Assembly: GCF_019795155.1 (NCBI RefSeq)
Contig: NZ_JAILYN010000026.1
Coordinates: forward strand, 1-64,000
Reading direction: 5' to 3'
From: Marinobacterium arenosum
GTDB lineage: Bacteria; Pseudomonadota; Gammaproteobacteria; Pseudomonadales; Balneatricaceae
Length of the DNA stretch: 64,000 nt
The translations under genes and the position numbers were made by a program. Numbering within the stretch: position 1 is the first letter of the stretch; every line of letters begins with the position of its first letter. The notes beneath the pieces are model-generated. The model was given only the letters and a program-made list of their open reading frames with translations. It was not told the origin of the DNA and searched no databases. Positions 9,893-19,365 of this stretch are shown here, piece after piece.

Positions 9893-11755
9893 TCAGAATG
9901 AGACGGACGCACTGAGTGAAACGAAGTCGCGATCTTCAATCTCATTGAAGTCGCCGCCAAAGAAGCTGGTGTAGGCCAGCTGCACACGGTACTGGTTCAG
10001 GTAATCGCCGGTCAGGCTGAGACTGAGCGATTTCTGGTCTTCGTTGAAGGCGGCGCCCGGCTGCGGGCCGTAGCCGTCCACGCCGTGCTTGAAGCTGACT
10101 TCGGGCGTCAGGTTGACGCCGGCGAAGGCGCTCGGGTATTCAAGCTTGCCGCGCAACACGTAGCCCCAGGAGTTTTGGGTGACGAAGCCGTCCTGGTCGC
10201 CCGGGGTAAAGCCGAACACGCCGTTGCGACCGTACTTGATCGCGTTCTCGCTCTCGTCGAAATCGTGGATATGGGTCCAGCCCAGTTCGCCGATCAGGGT
10301 CATCCGGCTGGCGCCCCAAACCTGGTCGATGAACTTGATGAAGGTGGTCTGCAGCTGGGAGACGTCAAAGGCGGTATAGCCCTGGATGTCGGCGCCCAGA
10401 CCGGCGGTACCGATCGGCACCACGGTGCCGTTGGCCGGGTTGCCCGGCTGGGTACCCAGGGTCAGCATCGAGCCGACCAGCATCGGCCCGTTCATCTGGA
10501 TCGGCTGATCCTTCTTGTAGCTATACTCGCCGGACCAGGCCACATCGCCGATATTGGTGCTCCAGCTCAGGCCGTACAGCTCGATATCTTCCGGGTACTC
10601 GATGAAGTAGGTGCTGCTGAACGCCGCCACCGTCGGCGCCACGCTCGGGTCCACCCCGGCGGCGACCAGCAGGGTCGGATCGATTGGGGTCTTGACCCCG
10701 GAGATCAGCGGCAACCGGCTGTGGTACTTGGCGAAGTAGAAGCCGAACTCGGTGTTGTTCAGCTGCTCGGCGAAGTAACGGAACGCCAGGCCGAACTGGT
10801 TGTCGTCGTCCGCCTCGCGGCGGCCGTCGGCGTTGCGCCGTACCACCGGGTCGAAGCCCAGCACGCCGGACAGGGCGTTGAAGTAGATCTGGTCGCCGGA
10901 GGTGCTGCTGCCCGGCAGGTTGGCCGAGGAGATACGGATGCCGTTACAACCTTCGGCGGTGAAATCGGAGGTCGAGAAGTAGGTGCCGCAACCGTCGATG
11001 GCGGTCGGTTCCCACTCCAGCTGATAGAAACCTTCGACACTCAGGTTGTCGGTCAGCCCCAGCGAGGCGAACGCCATGTTGCTGGGCAGCAACCCCTCCT
11101 TGATCTCGGCGCCGGGCCGGCGGAAGGCGTTGACGTCGAACGGGTTGATCGAGTTGATGCCGCCCTGGATGAAGGTGCTCTCGCCCCAGTTGACCACCTG
11201 GCGGCCGAGGCGCAGGTCCAGCGGCTTGTCGCCCAGGTCGAACTCGCCGTAGACATAGGCGTCGAGGATCTCGACGCCGGAGAACTCGGCGAAATCGTTG
11301 AAGCCGTCGTCATTCAGCCCGGCGCCGGGCACGTAGCCGTTGTTGGCATGGCCGTGCGGCCGCGAGCCGTCCTCCAGTTCGAAGTCGTACCAGTATTTGC
11401 CGCGCACGAAGGCGCCGACGTTGTCGTAGCGCAGCTCCAGGTCGTGCACGCCCTTGAAAATCTGGCTGAAGGTGTCGCCGTCATCGAAGTTCAGGTTGCC
11501 GTCGTCGTAACTGCCGGACCCCTTGCTGGTGCCGCCGTTCGGTACCGCCACCAGCGACGGATCGCGCTCCTCCGCGCGCCAGCTGACGCCGACCGAGAGC
11601 TGCGAGTCGAAGCGTCCTTCGATGTCGCCGAGATTGAACTCCACTGCCTGGGCGCTGCTGCTGGCGATCGTGGCGGCGATCGCCAGGGGTAGCAGGCGGC
11701 GTGGTCCCCTTGCTTGTGGGCGTCCAGAATATTCTGCCCGTTTTTTTGTTGCCAT
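9893..11755 (-). CDS. DUF1302 family outer-membrane protein
   Basis: This 620-residue protein has a signal peptide (LLPLAIAATIASSSAQA) followed by a beta-rich sequence full of aromatic and acidic residues, ending in a C-terminal phenylalanine (SLSASVSF) as expected for an outer-membrane barrel. DUF1302 members pair with DUF1329 partners. I start at ATG 11755, five bases after AGGTGA; an in-frame GTG lies three codons upstream. Upstream, 289 bp separate it from the divergent AraC regulator, which is the likely controller of the pair. Confidence 0.88.
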   Translation of the reverse strand: MATKKRAEYSGRPQARGPRRLLPLAIAATIASSSAQAVEFNLGDIEGRFDSQLSVGVSWRAEERDPSLVAVPNGGTSKGSGSYDDGNLNFDDGDTFSQIFKGVHDLELRYDNVGAFVRGKYWYDFELEDGSRPHGHANNGYVPGAGLNDDGFNDFAEFSGVEILDAYVYGEFDLGDKPLDLRLGRQVVNWGESTFIQGGINSINPFDVNAFRRPGAEIKEGLLPSNMAFASLGLTDNLSVEGFYQLEWEPTAIDGCGTYFSTSDFTAEGCNGIRISSANLPGSSTSGDQIYFNALSGVLGFDPVVRRNADGRREADDDNQFGLAFRYFAEQLNNTEFGFYFAKYHSRLPLISGVKTPIDPTLLVAAGVDPSVAPTVAAFSSTYFIEYPEDIELYGLSWSTNIGDVAWSGEYSYKKDQPIQMNGPMLVGSMLTLGTQPGNPANGTVVPIGTAGLGADIQGYTAFDVSQLQTTFIKFIDQVWGASRMTLIGELGWTHIHDFDESENAIKYGRNGVFGFTPGDQDGFVTQNSWGYVLRGKLEYPSAFAGVNLTPEVSFKHGVDGYGPQPGAAFNEDQKSLSLSLTGDYLNQYRVQLAYTSFFGGDFNEIEDRDFVSLSASVSF

Positions 11756-12044
11756 TTCGTTCACCTGGGGTTGTTATTTTTGTCGGGTTGGCAGATTGAG
11801 CCCAGACGTCATGTCGTGCTCCAGTCGCGTAGTATAGAGCGCACAGGACAGCCTGGATCAATGCTGCGGGAAACGGTTACAGATAATGTTGGACAGGTAA
11901 CCAAGGAGTCACAATAACAATTACGCGCAGATTGAGTAACAAAACTGTTCCGGCCTTGGCGACCTGCGAACCGGTCCCGTGGTTGCATCCCGGTTTCGCA
12001 ACCGTCATAAATAAGGCTGTCCAGATCTGGAGAATAACAACAAG

Positions 12045-13124
12045 ATGGAGCGAAAGATCACAGTCCCCACCGGTTACGTGCGTAACCTGTTGAGCCAGGC
12101 CGAGGCGCAGGGGTTCGATACCGGCGACCTGCTGGAACGGGTCGGCATCTCGCCGCACGAGATCGAGCAGAAGACCGAGTTTCCGGCCGACAAGTTCGGC
12201 ATGCTGTATCAGCGGGTGATGTATATCGCCCAGGATGAGTACTTCGGCATGCTTAGCGGTGGCAAGGTGCCGAACGGTACCTTCCGGATAATGTGCCACG
12301 CGATTATCCACTGCAAGACGCTGGAGAAGGCGATCTACCGGGCCAGCGACTTCCACGAGATCTGTCGCGGCGCCCAGGTCAAGCCGATGCTGGTGCGCAA
12401 GGGGCGCTTTGCCAAGGTCTCCTTTGCGCCGACCGACAGCGCCGAGATCGACTTCGACCAGTTCCTGCGCAATGAACCGCCATCGCGCATCCGCACCTCG
12501 CTGTCGATGTGGCACCACTTCGTCAGCTGGCTGCTGGGAACCCGGCTGGAGTTGAAGGCGGCCTATTTCACCTTTGGCCGGCCGGATGATGTCGATCACT
12601 ATCGGATGCTGTTCCAGTCGGAGGTGAAGTTCGACCAGCACGACAACGCCTTCGTGTTTCCGTCCCGCTACCTGGATTACCCGATTGTGCAGACCGAGCA
12701 AAGCCTGCGCAGCTTCCTGAAGACCGCCCCCTACCAGCTGATCGCCATGGTCAACGACGACAAGAGCCTGAAGGCGCAGGTGGTGGCGCTAATCGGCAAG
12801 GATTTCAGTCGCGAGCTGCCCGGCGCCGAGGAGGTGGCGACGACGCTGAACCTGTCGGTCTCCACCTTGCGGCGCCGCCTGCTGGAGGAGGGCACCTCCT
12901 ACCAGAAGATCAAGGACGAGTGCCGGCGCGAGGCGGCCCTGAACTACATGAACTCGGTGCAGCTGTCGATCAACGACGTGGCGGGACTGATGGGCTTCGA
13001 CGAACCGTCGGCGTTCTTCCGTTCGTTCAAGAAATGGACCGGCCTGACGCCGGGCGAATACCGCCGCAGCGAAGCCTATCGCAAGCAGCTGGAGGGCAGC
13101 AGCGCCCCCTGTGAAGTCTCCTGA
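12045..13124 (+). CDS. AraC-family transcriptional regulator
   Basis: The 359-residue protein has the N-terminal domain typical of the OruR/ArgR-like AraC subgroup over about residues 15-200 and a C-terminal double helix-turn-helix (roughly 260-345) with LSVSTLRRRLLEEGTSYQ and the second-helix segment MGFDEPSAFFRSFKKWTG. It is divergent from DUF1302/DUF1329 and lies 130 bp before the acyl-CoA dehydrogenase gene in the same direction, so it may control both. The effector is not evident; the neighbours suggest an acyl or sterol-like compound. Confidence 0.9.
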   Translation: MERKITVPTGYVRNLLSQAEAQGFDTGDLLERVGISPHEIEQKTEFPADKFGMLYQRVMYIAQDEYFGMLSGGKVPNGTFRIMCHAIIHCKTLEKAIYRASDFHEICRGAQVKPMLVRKGRFAKVSFAPTDSAEIDFDQFLRNEPPSRIRTSLSMWHHFVSWLLGTRLELKAAYFTFGRPDDVDHYRMLFQSEVKFDQHDNAFVFPSRYLDYPIVQTEQSLRSFLKTAPYQLIAMVNDDKSLKAQVVALIGKDFSRELPGAEEVATTLNLSVSTLRRRLLEEGTSYQKIKDECRREAALNYMNSVQLSINDVAGLMGFDEPSAFFRSFKKWTGLTPGEYRRSEAYRKQLEGSSAPCEVS

Positions 13125-13254
13125 CAATCGACGCTGACCGGTTTTGCCCGTTCGTTAGCAGCCATTTGTCATTGCCGGTAGGCCGTCCCGGGTCAATGCT
13201 TGAAGCTAGAGATCCGAGGTGCAGCCCGGTCAGGTCGGGCGGGAGGTTTAGGCG

Positions 13255-15027
13255 ATGAGCGATTACCGGTTTCCGCGGCAGGACGCGCTGTTCGTACTGC
13301 AGCAGCTGGTCGGCCTGGAGGCGCTTTGTCGGCAGGCCGGTCTGGACGAGGTCAACGACGAGCTGGTCAGCGCCATTCTGGACGAAGCGGCCCGCTTCGG
13401 CGCCGAGCAGTTGGCGCCCAGCAATGTGCAGGGTGACCGCCAGCCGGCCCGGCTTGGCGAGCAGGGGGTTGAAGAGACCGCCGGCTTCGCCGAGCTCTAT
13501 CGCCAGTTCCGCGATGCGGGCTGGCCGGCGCTGGCCGGCGACCCACGGTACGGCGGCCAGGGATTACCCAATGTGCTGTCCACCGCGGTCAATGAGATCT
13601 GGCAGTCCGCCAACCTGGCCTGGTCGCTCTGCCCGCTGCTGACCCAGGGGGCGATCGAGGCGCTGCAGTACCACGGCAGCGACACTCTGAAGCAAACCTA
13701 CCTGCCGATGCTGGTCAGCGGTGAATGGGTCGCCACCATGAACCTGACCGAACCGGATGCCGGTTCCGACCTGGCGGCGATCAAGACCCGCGCGGTACCG
13801 GAAGGTGACCACTACCGGCTCAGCGGCCAGAAAATCTTCATCACCTGGGGTGACCACCGGATGACCGACAACATCGTCCACCTGGTGCTGGCCCGGTTGC
13901 CCGACGCGCCGGCCGGGGTGAAGGGGATCTCGCTGTTTCTGGTACCCAAATTCCTGCCGGATGAACAGGGTGGCTTCACCGAGCTAAATGATCTGCAGGC
14001 CAGTGCGCTGGAACATAAGCTGGGGATCCACGGTAGCCCGACCTGCGTGATGAACTACGGCGACGGCGGGGGGGCGCTCGGCTACCTGGTGGGTGAACCG
14101 AATGCCGGCCTGGCCTGCATGTTCACGATGATGAACAGCGCCCGCCAGGCGGTCGGCCTGCAGGGGCTGTCGGTGGCCGAGCGCGCCTACCAGCAGGCGC
14201 GCGATTATGCCCGCGAACGTCTGCAGGGCACGCTGCCGGACGGCCGCCGGCTGACCATCATCCACCACCCCGACGTGCGCCGGATGCTGATGCAGATGAA
14301 GGCCTCGCTGGAGGCGATGCGGGCGCTGGCCTACGTCGCCGCCGCCGAGGTCGATCGGGCCCGCCACGTCGGTGAGGCGTCCGATCAGAACCGGCATCAG
14401 GCGCGGGTCGAACTGTATACGCCGATCATCAAGGGCTGGCTGACCGAACTGGCCCAGGAGGTCGCTTACCTGGCGATCCAGGTATACGGCGGCATGGGCT
14501 ATATCGAGGAGACCGGCGTCGCCCAGTACTACCGTGACGCCCGCATCCTGACCATCTACGAAGGTACCACCGGCATCCAGGCACTGGACCTGGTCGGTCG
14601 CAAGATCCTGGCTGACCGGGGCGCGGCACTGGTCGCGCTGCTGGACGAGATCGATGCGGACCTGCAGGTTGCAGACAAATCGCTGGAACCGCTCAGACAG
14701 CGCGTCAGCCGGGCTTTGCAGCAGGCCCGCCAGGCCGGTCAGTGGTTGCTGAGTGCGGCTGCTGAAAACCCGCAGGCGGCCGGCGCCGCGAGCGTTCCGC
14801 TGCTGATGCTGCTGGGCTACCTGTGCGGTGGCTGGCAGATGCTGAATGCCGCCCAGCGGGCCGGCGAGTTGCTGCAGGCGGGCGAGGGGGATGCCGACTT
14901 CTTACGTGCCAAGCAGGTTACCGCCCGGTTCTACTGCGAGCAGCTGTTGCCGCGCTGCGACAGCCTGCTGGCGGCGATCGTCGCAGGTCCCGAAGCGGTG
15001 ATGGCGTTGAAGGAGGAGCAGTTTTAA
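13255..15027 (+). CDS. Acyl-CoA dehydrogenase with C-terminal extension (DmdC/FadE5-like)
   Basis: The FAD enzyme introduces the alpha-beta double bond in an acyl-CoA and hands electrons to ETF. Its 590 residues place it in the long acyl-CoA dehydrogenase class with an extra C-terminal helical domain. The FAD/substrate segment MNLTEPDAGSDL is near residue 162, and the catalytic base is Glu436 in IYEGTTGIQ. An AGGT sequence precedes the ATG. etfBA and fadBA earlier in the window provide the next steps. The substrate (fatty acyl, methylthiopropionyl or other) cannot be decided from sequence. Confidence 0.92.
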   Translation: MSDYRFPRQDALFVLQQLVGLEALCRQAGLDEVNDELVSAILDEAARFGAEQLAPSNVQGDRQPARLGEQGVEETAGFAELYRQFRDAGWPALAGDPRYGGQGLPNVLSTAVNEIWQSANLAWSLCPLLTQGAIEALQYHGSDTLKQTYLPMLVSGEWVATMNLTEPDAGSDLAAIKTRAVPEGDHYRLSGQKIFITWGDHRMTDNIVHLVLARLPDAPAGVKGISLFLVPKFLPDEQGGFTELNDLQASALEHKLGIHGSPTCVMNYGDGGGALGYLVGEPNAGLACMFTMMNSARQAVGLQGLSVAERAYQQARDYARERLQGTLPDGRRLTIIHHPDVRRMLMQMKASLEAMRALAYVAAAEVDRARHVGEASDQNRHQARVELYTPIIKGWLTELAQEVAYLAIQVYGGMGYIEETGVAQYYRDARILTIYEGTTGIQALDLVGRKILADRGAALVALLDEIDADLQVADKSLEPLRQRVSRALQQARQAGQWLLSAAAENPQAAGAASVPLLMLLGYLCGGWQMLNAAQRAGELLQAGEGDADFLRAKQVTARFYCEQLLPRCDSLLAAIVAGPEAVMALKEEQF

Positions 15028-15076
15028 GCGTTACCGTACGCTGGGCATCGCCACTGACAGGCTTGAGGGCGGTGGT

Positions 15077-15685
15077 TTAGAGTTGGAAGAACGCCTTGAT
15101 GCCGACCAGTACGCTGTTCATCGCCACCGCGGCCAGGATGATGCCCATCACCCGGCTGATCACGCTGGCGCCGGCGTCGCCGAGCAGCCGGCCGATGCGC
15201 GGTGCGATCAGCAGCAATAGCAGCTGGATCGCCAGAATCGACAGCAGCACCGCGGTGGTGGTCAGCTGGTGGCTGAGCTCGAAGCGGTGCTTGTCGGTCA
15301 TCAGTACCACGGCCATCATCGCGCCCGGTCCGGCGATGGCGGGCACGGCGAGTGGGAAGATCGCCGTATCGCGGCCGCTCTTGACGATCCGCAGCTCCTC
15401 TTCCGGCTTACTCTCGCCAAACACCATGTTGAACGCGAAGGCGAACAGCACCAGGCCGCCGGAGACCTGGAAGGCGGCGAGCGGGACGCTCATCGCTTCG
15501 AGCAGGAACTGGCCGGCGATGATGAAGAAGATCAGGATGCCGGCGGCGATCAGCGTCGCCTGTATGGCGATCTTGGTCAGCTCCTCGTTCTGATGGCGTC
15601 GGGTGACCGCCAGAAAGACCGGCACCGTGCCGATCGGGTCGATCACCGCCCAGAGCAGTACGAAAATCGAAATGATCTCACTCAC
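15077..15685 (-). CDS. MarC family integral membrane protein
   Basis: The 202-residue protein has about six hydrophobic segments and matches MarC (UPF0056), with the conserved N-terminal DPIGTVPVFLA motif and the LAVPAIAGPGAM stretch in the middle. The family's transport role is not established and the old link to multiple antibiotic resistance has not held up. The start overlaps the stop of the upstream psiE-like gene by 4 bp, so the two are translationally coupled. Confidence 0.9.
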   Translation of the reverse strand: MSEIISIFVLLWAVIDPIGTVPVFLAVTRRHQNEELTKIAIQATLIAAGILIFFIIAGQFLLEAMSVPLAAFQVSGGLVLFAFAFNMVFGESKPEEELRIVKSGRDTAIFPLAVPAIAGPGAMMAVVLMTDKHRFELSHQLTTTAVLLSILAIQLLLLLIAPRIGRLLGDAGASVISRVMGIILAAVAMNSVLVGIKAFFQL

Positions 15686-16113
15686 GGCTGCCGCGCCTGC
15701 CTGCCTTTGATATAGACCAGTGCCGAGCCGATCCGCAATACGCCCATGACCAGGATCAGCGCCGACAGGGCGTAGACCATCTCGGGCTTGAGTTCATGCT
15801 TGAACAGGCCGATCAGTACCTCGCGGATGATGAAGATCAGCGCCGCGTCGACGATATAGGTCATCCGCAGTTTCTTGCTGTCGAAATATTCGAGCAGCGA
15901 GCGGGACAGTTCGACCAGCACGTAGAGGGTCAGCACATCGGCGATCAGGTCGATGTACTTGCCGGTGATCCCCTCCAGCCGCAGCAGTACCCAGAGGTCG
16001 TTGGCCAGCTGGATGGCGCCGATGCCGATCCCGATCACCATCGCCACCAGAATGACGGCATAGACCAGGTTGATCGTCCTGTCGAAGAACCGCTGCAGCT
16101 TTTCCGTTAGCAT
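15682..16113 (-). CDS. PsiE family membrane protein
   Basis: The 143-residue protein has four predicted transmembrane helices and matches the PsiE (phosphate-starvation-inducible) family, including YIDLIADVLTLYVLVELSRSLLEY and the later FIIREVLIGLFKH segment. Its function is unknown. Its last codons overlap the MarC gene by 4 bp. No Pho box was recognised upstream. Confidence 0.85.
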   Translation of the reverse strand: MLTEKLQRFFDRTINLVYAVILVAMVIGIGIGAIQLANDLWVLLRLEGITGKYIDLIADVLTLYVLVELSRSLLEYFDSKKLRMTYIVDAALIFIIREVLIGLFKHELKPEMVYALSALILVMGVLRIGSALVYIKGRQARQP

Positions 16114-16207
16114 CGCTCTGACCGCCTCCCAATGAAAACCTCAGTCCCTATAGCTGCAAAGCATAGTAGTTGCGGCCGGCAAAGAAAATTTGCCGCAGGG
16201 CGTTGGG

Positions 16208-17260
16208 TTATCCAGTGCGGCCGCTGTTGGTCTGTGCGACGTAGCGGGTGATCCCCTTGAGCAACCGGCCGAACAGGTCGGCGCCGGTGATGATCTTGCG
16301 GGTCGAGTCGGTCCAGACCAGCACCACGTCCCGGGTCAGCGCGCCGTCGTGGCTGGGATCGGCGGTCTGGGCCAGCTTCAGCTGCAGGATCACCTCACCC
16401 AACGGCTGCCGAAGATCCTCGACCAGGATCGGCCGGTGGCAGAAACGATAGGGATCGAGCGGCCGGTCAAGGTCGAGCAGCGCCGCCCGTAGCAGGCCGT
16501 TGGCATCGACCACCAGATGAGGCCGGTCGTGCTGATCGGTCAAGACCACCCAGGAGTGTCCCGAACGGTGCAACTGCTGCAGAAAGGGGTCCTGGGCGCT
16601 GCGCTCAATCGGTGGTATCGCCACCCGGCTGTCGATCAGCGGCAGGCGGATGATGCTGTCCTGGCTGATCGGCTCCCCTTCGCTGGCGGCGGGCAGGTCG
16701 TCGATCGCCAGGAAGTTCAGCGCGCCGACCCCCTCGACCAGGTCCACCTCGGCCTCTTCCGACTCGATATGCTTGTGGATCATCGCGCGCAGCTCGCGCT
16801 CCCGCAGGAAGAGGACCCCCTCCTTGCCGAGCCAGAGATCGAGCACCAGGGCACAGGGCTTGGCGGCCGGATAGAGCAGCAGCTGGTAAAAACGCAGCAA
16901 CGGCACCAGAGCGGAGGCCATCCGTTTGGCGTGGCGCGAGAAATAAGCCTGGGGCGCGATCTCGCCACAGAGGGTGATCACGAAGGTGGAGAAGAAGAAT
17001 GCACTGACGCCCGCCAGTACCGAGTCTGACAACAGGGTCAGTAGCACGTTGATCGCCACGTTGCCCCAGAGGATGGTGGTCAGCAGGAAATTGGCATCCT
17101 GGCGCAGGGCCAGGATTTTTTGGGCGCCCCGGTCTCCCTGACCGGCCTCGATCTCCAACTGCAGCCGGCTGAGGCTGAAAAAGGCCAGGTTGAGACCCGA
17201 AAAGCAGGCCGACTGGCTGACACAGAACAGAATGCCGAGCCAGATCAATACGTCTGTCAT
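16208..17260 (-). CDS. CNNM/CorC-type (DUF21) membrane protein
   Basis: The protein (350 residues) has an N-terminal DUF21 membrane domain (about residues 1-170, with FFSLSRLQLE and the LCGEIAPQAYFSRHA signature) and a cytosolic part with a weakly conserved CBS pair. The family contains Mg2+/Co2+ exporters and proteins formerly called hemolysins. It lacks the C-terminal CorC_HlyC domain of the longer members. The start is ATG 17260. The 17264-17563 interval upstream holds no feature I can support. Confidence 0.85.
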   Translation of the reverse strand: MTDVLIWLGILFCVSQSACFSGLNLAFFSLSRLQLEIEAGQGDRGAQKILALRQDANFLLTTILWGNVAINVLLTLLSDSVLAGVSAFFFSTFVITLCGEIAPQAYFSRHAKRMASALVPLLRFYQLLLYPAAKPCALVLDLWLGKEGVLFLRERELRAMIHKHIESEEAEVDLVEGVGALNFLAIDDLPAASEGEPISQDSIIRLPLIDSRVAIPPIERSAQDPFLQQLHRSGHSWVVLTDQHDRPHLVVDANGLLRAALLDLDRPLDPYRFCHRPILVEDLRQPLGEVILQLKLAQTADPSHDGALTRDVVLVWTDSTRKIITGADLFGRLLKGITRYVAQTNSGRTG

Positions 17261-17563
17261 CAATAGATCCCTGTCCTATGAGGGGAGTCCCGGTACCGTC
17301 TCTACAGTCAGTAGCTTGGTGTAGAAATAGCGTTGGCGAAAGTTCGGCATGGAATTCGGTGCATCCGGGTCTCGCTGGAGCGTCCGCTGTTTTCGATTTG
17401 GTAATCAGAATAGTCTTCGTTCCAGGGTTTGTAAGTGCACGCTTATCGGCTTTCTGTCGATTAACCCCTGTCCCGGCTATGGTCGGCAGTGGTCCGCTTT
17501 GGCTACACTGCCGCCTGTTTCCATATTTTCTCTAGCCGCATAGTCAGTGTGAGGTAAGGCCCC

Positions 17564-18289
17564 ATGCGTTTGCTGTTGCTGAAAACCGGTGCCAGCTTTG
17601 ATCAGGTGATCGCCGAACAGGGCGATTTCGAGCAGTTGTTTGCCGCCGGTTTGGTGGGCAGTGATGTCGAACTGGTGGTGTGGGACGCACGCAGCGATCA
17701 GCCGTTGCCGGTACTGGATGATATCCAGGGGGTGTTGATCACCGGTTCCCACGCCATGGTCACCGACCGAGAGCCCTGGAGCGAGCGGCTGCAGCCCTGG
17801 CTGCGTCAGTTGGCCGAGCAGCGGATGCCGCTGCTCGGCGTCTGCTATGGCCATCAATTGCTGGCGCAGGCGTTGGGCGGTGAGGCGGGCAACCATCCCC
17901 GCGGGCCGGAGGTGGGCACGGTCGAGATCCGACTGACCGAGGCAGGCCGGCAAGATCCGCTGTTCGCTGGCCTGCCGGAGCGTTTCCCGGTGCACGTCAC
18001 CCATACCCAATCGGCGCTGCAGTTGCCGCCCGGCGCCGAGGTGCTGGCTCGCAACGATTACGAGCCCTACCAGGCGTTCCGGCTGGGCGATTCGGTGTGG
18101 GGCGTGCAGTTCCACCCGGAGTTCAACGCCGCGGTGACCCGGGTCTACCTGGCACAGCAGGCCGAACGGCTGGCGGAACTGGGCCAGGATCCGGACGGTC
18201 TGCAGGCGCAGGTGACGGAGACCGCGCACAGCGGGTCACTGTTGGGCCGTTTTGCCGAGCTCTGCCGGCAACGGGCACATGCGCTGTAG
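17564..18289 (+). CDS. Class I glutamine amidotransferase (GMP synthase-like)
   Basis: The 241-residue protein is a stand-alone GATase1 domain. The nucleophile is Cys94 in GVCYGHQ, and His184 and Glu186 in QFHPEF complete the triad. There is no ATP-pyrophosphatase half, so it is not GMP synthase itself. Relatives include YfeJ and gamma-glutamyl-compound hydrolases, and the acceptor is unknown. REP-like repeats begin within 15 bp after the stop. Confidence 0.88.
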   Translation: MRLLLLKTGASFDQVIAEQGDFEQLFAAGLVGSDVELVVWDARSDQPLPVLDDIQGVLITGSHAMVTDREPWSERLQPWLRQLAEQRMPLLGVCYGHQLLAQALGGEAGNHPRGPEVGTVEIRLTEAGRQDPLFAGLPERFPVHVTHTQSALQLPPGAEVLARNDYEPYQAFRLGDSVWGVQFHPEFNAAVTRVYLAQQAERLAELGQDPDGLQAQVTETAHSGSLLGRFAELCRQRAHAL

Positions 18290-18600
18290 GAAAGGCCGCA
18301 TGGCAGTAGCAGCCCGCTCCGCGGGCGACCGGATCTATGGCGCGAATTCCGAAACCTGTCGCGGTCAGCGCCCGCTGCCACAGGACCCTGCTTCGTAGCA
18401 GCCCGCTCCGAGGTCGACATCCGAGGACCGTGCCAACCCTGTCGCGGTCGGAGCCCGCTGCTACGGTTTTTCGGTGTATGGCGCGCTGCAGGGGCGACCG
18501 GAGCTATGATCGAATCCCGATACCAGTCGCGGTCAGTACCCGAAGGGCATGCCAAGCCCGCTGCTACGGGGTTACGCCGTAACAGCCCGCTCTGCGGGCG
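18290..18600. repeat. REP/BIME-like cluster
   Basis: Blocks reading GTAGCAGCCCGCTCCGCGGGCGACC alternate with the inverse type (GTCGCGGTCGGAGCCCGCTGC) four or more times. These are the same blocks as in the array at 1-460, in the opposite orientation. A segment around 18528-18572, containing GGGCATGCCAAGCCCGCTGC, is the reverse complement of the variant unit at 398-442. The cluster overlaps the 3' end of the HAD gene. Confidence 0.8.
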
Positions 18601-19264
18601 ATTGTTCTTTGCGCCAGTCGATGATTGGCCAGCCGCGCTCTCGGGCGATCTGCTGCAGTGCCGGGCTGGGGTTGGTGACCATCGGCCGGCCGATATACTC
18701 CAGCAGTGGCAGATCGTTGATTGAGTCGCTGTAGAAGCTGGCGCCGTCCAGCGTTTCACCGGTCTGTGCCAGCCAGGCCTGTAGCCGGGTAACCTTGCCC
18801 TCGCGGAAGCTCAGCACGCCGTCGGTATGTCCGGTGTGGCGACCCTGTTCGTCAAAGGCCAGCTGGATGCCCAGCACGTCACTGACCCCCAGCCGGGCGG
18901 CGATCGGCCGCACCAGGAATTCGGCGGTGGCGGAGATGATCAGCAGCCGGTGGCCGGCCTGCTGCAGTTCGCGGAGCAGCGCCAGGCCCTGCGGATAGAC
19001 CCGCGGCAGGATACGTTGCTCGACGAATGGCGGCACCAGCGCGTCGATCTCGGCGGCGCTGCGGCCGATCAGCGGTTGCAGGCTGAACTGCATATATTCC
19101 GCCATATCCAGCTGGCCGGCGTTGTACAGCGTCATCCGCTGGTCGTCCTTGGCGATAAAGTCCGGGTCGTCGGTCAGGCCGGTCTCGCTCATCCAGCGGG
19201 CCCACTGGGCGGCGGAGTCGGCGGCAATCAGGGTTTCATCCAGGTCAAAAATAGCCAGTGCCAT
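18572..19264 (-). CDS. HAD-IB family phosphatase
   Basis: The 230-residue protein belongs to HAD subfamily IB (SerB-like). Nucleophile Asp7 and Asp9 lie in IFDLDET, motif II in LLIISATAEF, and the Mg-binding motif in SDSINDLPLL. Candidate substrates include phosphoserine-like or prenyl phosphates, undecidable here. I start at ATG 19264, with GAGG upstream, rather than an in-frame codon at 19282. The last nine residues (SPAERAVTA) and the stop are encoded by the REP-like repeat, so the natural C terminus was probably replaced when the repeat arrived. Confidence 0.88.
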   Translation of the reverse strand: MALAIFDLDETLIAADSAAQWARWMSETGLTDDPDFIAKDDQRMTLYNAGQLDMAEYMQFSLQPLIGRSAAEIDALVPPFVEQRILPRVYPQGLALLRELQQAGHRLLIISATAEFLVRPIAARLGVSDVLGIQLAFDEQGRHTGHTDGVLSFREGKVTRLQAWLAQTGETLDGASFYSDSINDLPLLEYIGRPMVTNPSPALQQIARERGWPIIDWRKEQSPAERAVTA

Positions 19265-19365
19265 CAGGCATCCTCGGGTCATTCAGGCAGATATCACGAC
19301 CGGCAGGGCAGATCGCCTGCCGGCCTTGGGAGTTAACAACCAAAAAACAAAAAACAAAAAAACGC

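Noticed and set aside
8505..11692. Long plus-strand frames opposite the DUF1329 and DUF1302 genes
   Set aside because: Low-complexity valine/glutamine-rich translations typical of antisense frames; the minus-strand proteins have signal peptides and known families.
17564..18289. GMP synthase
   Set aside because: Only the glutaminase domain is present; the ATP-pyrophosphatase and dimerisation parts are missing.
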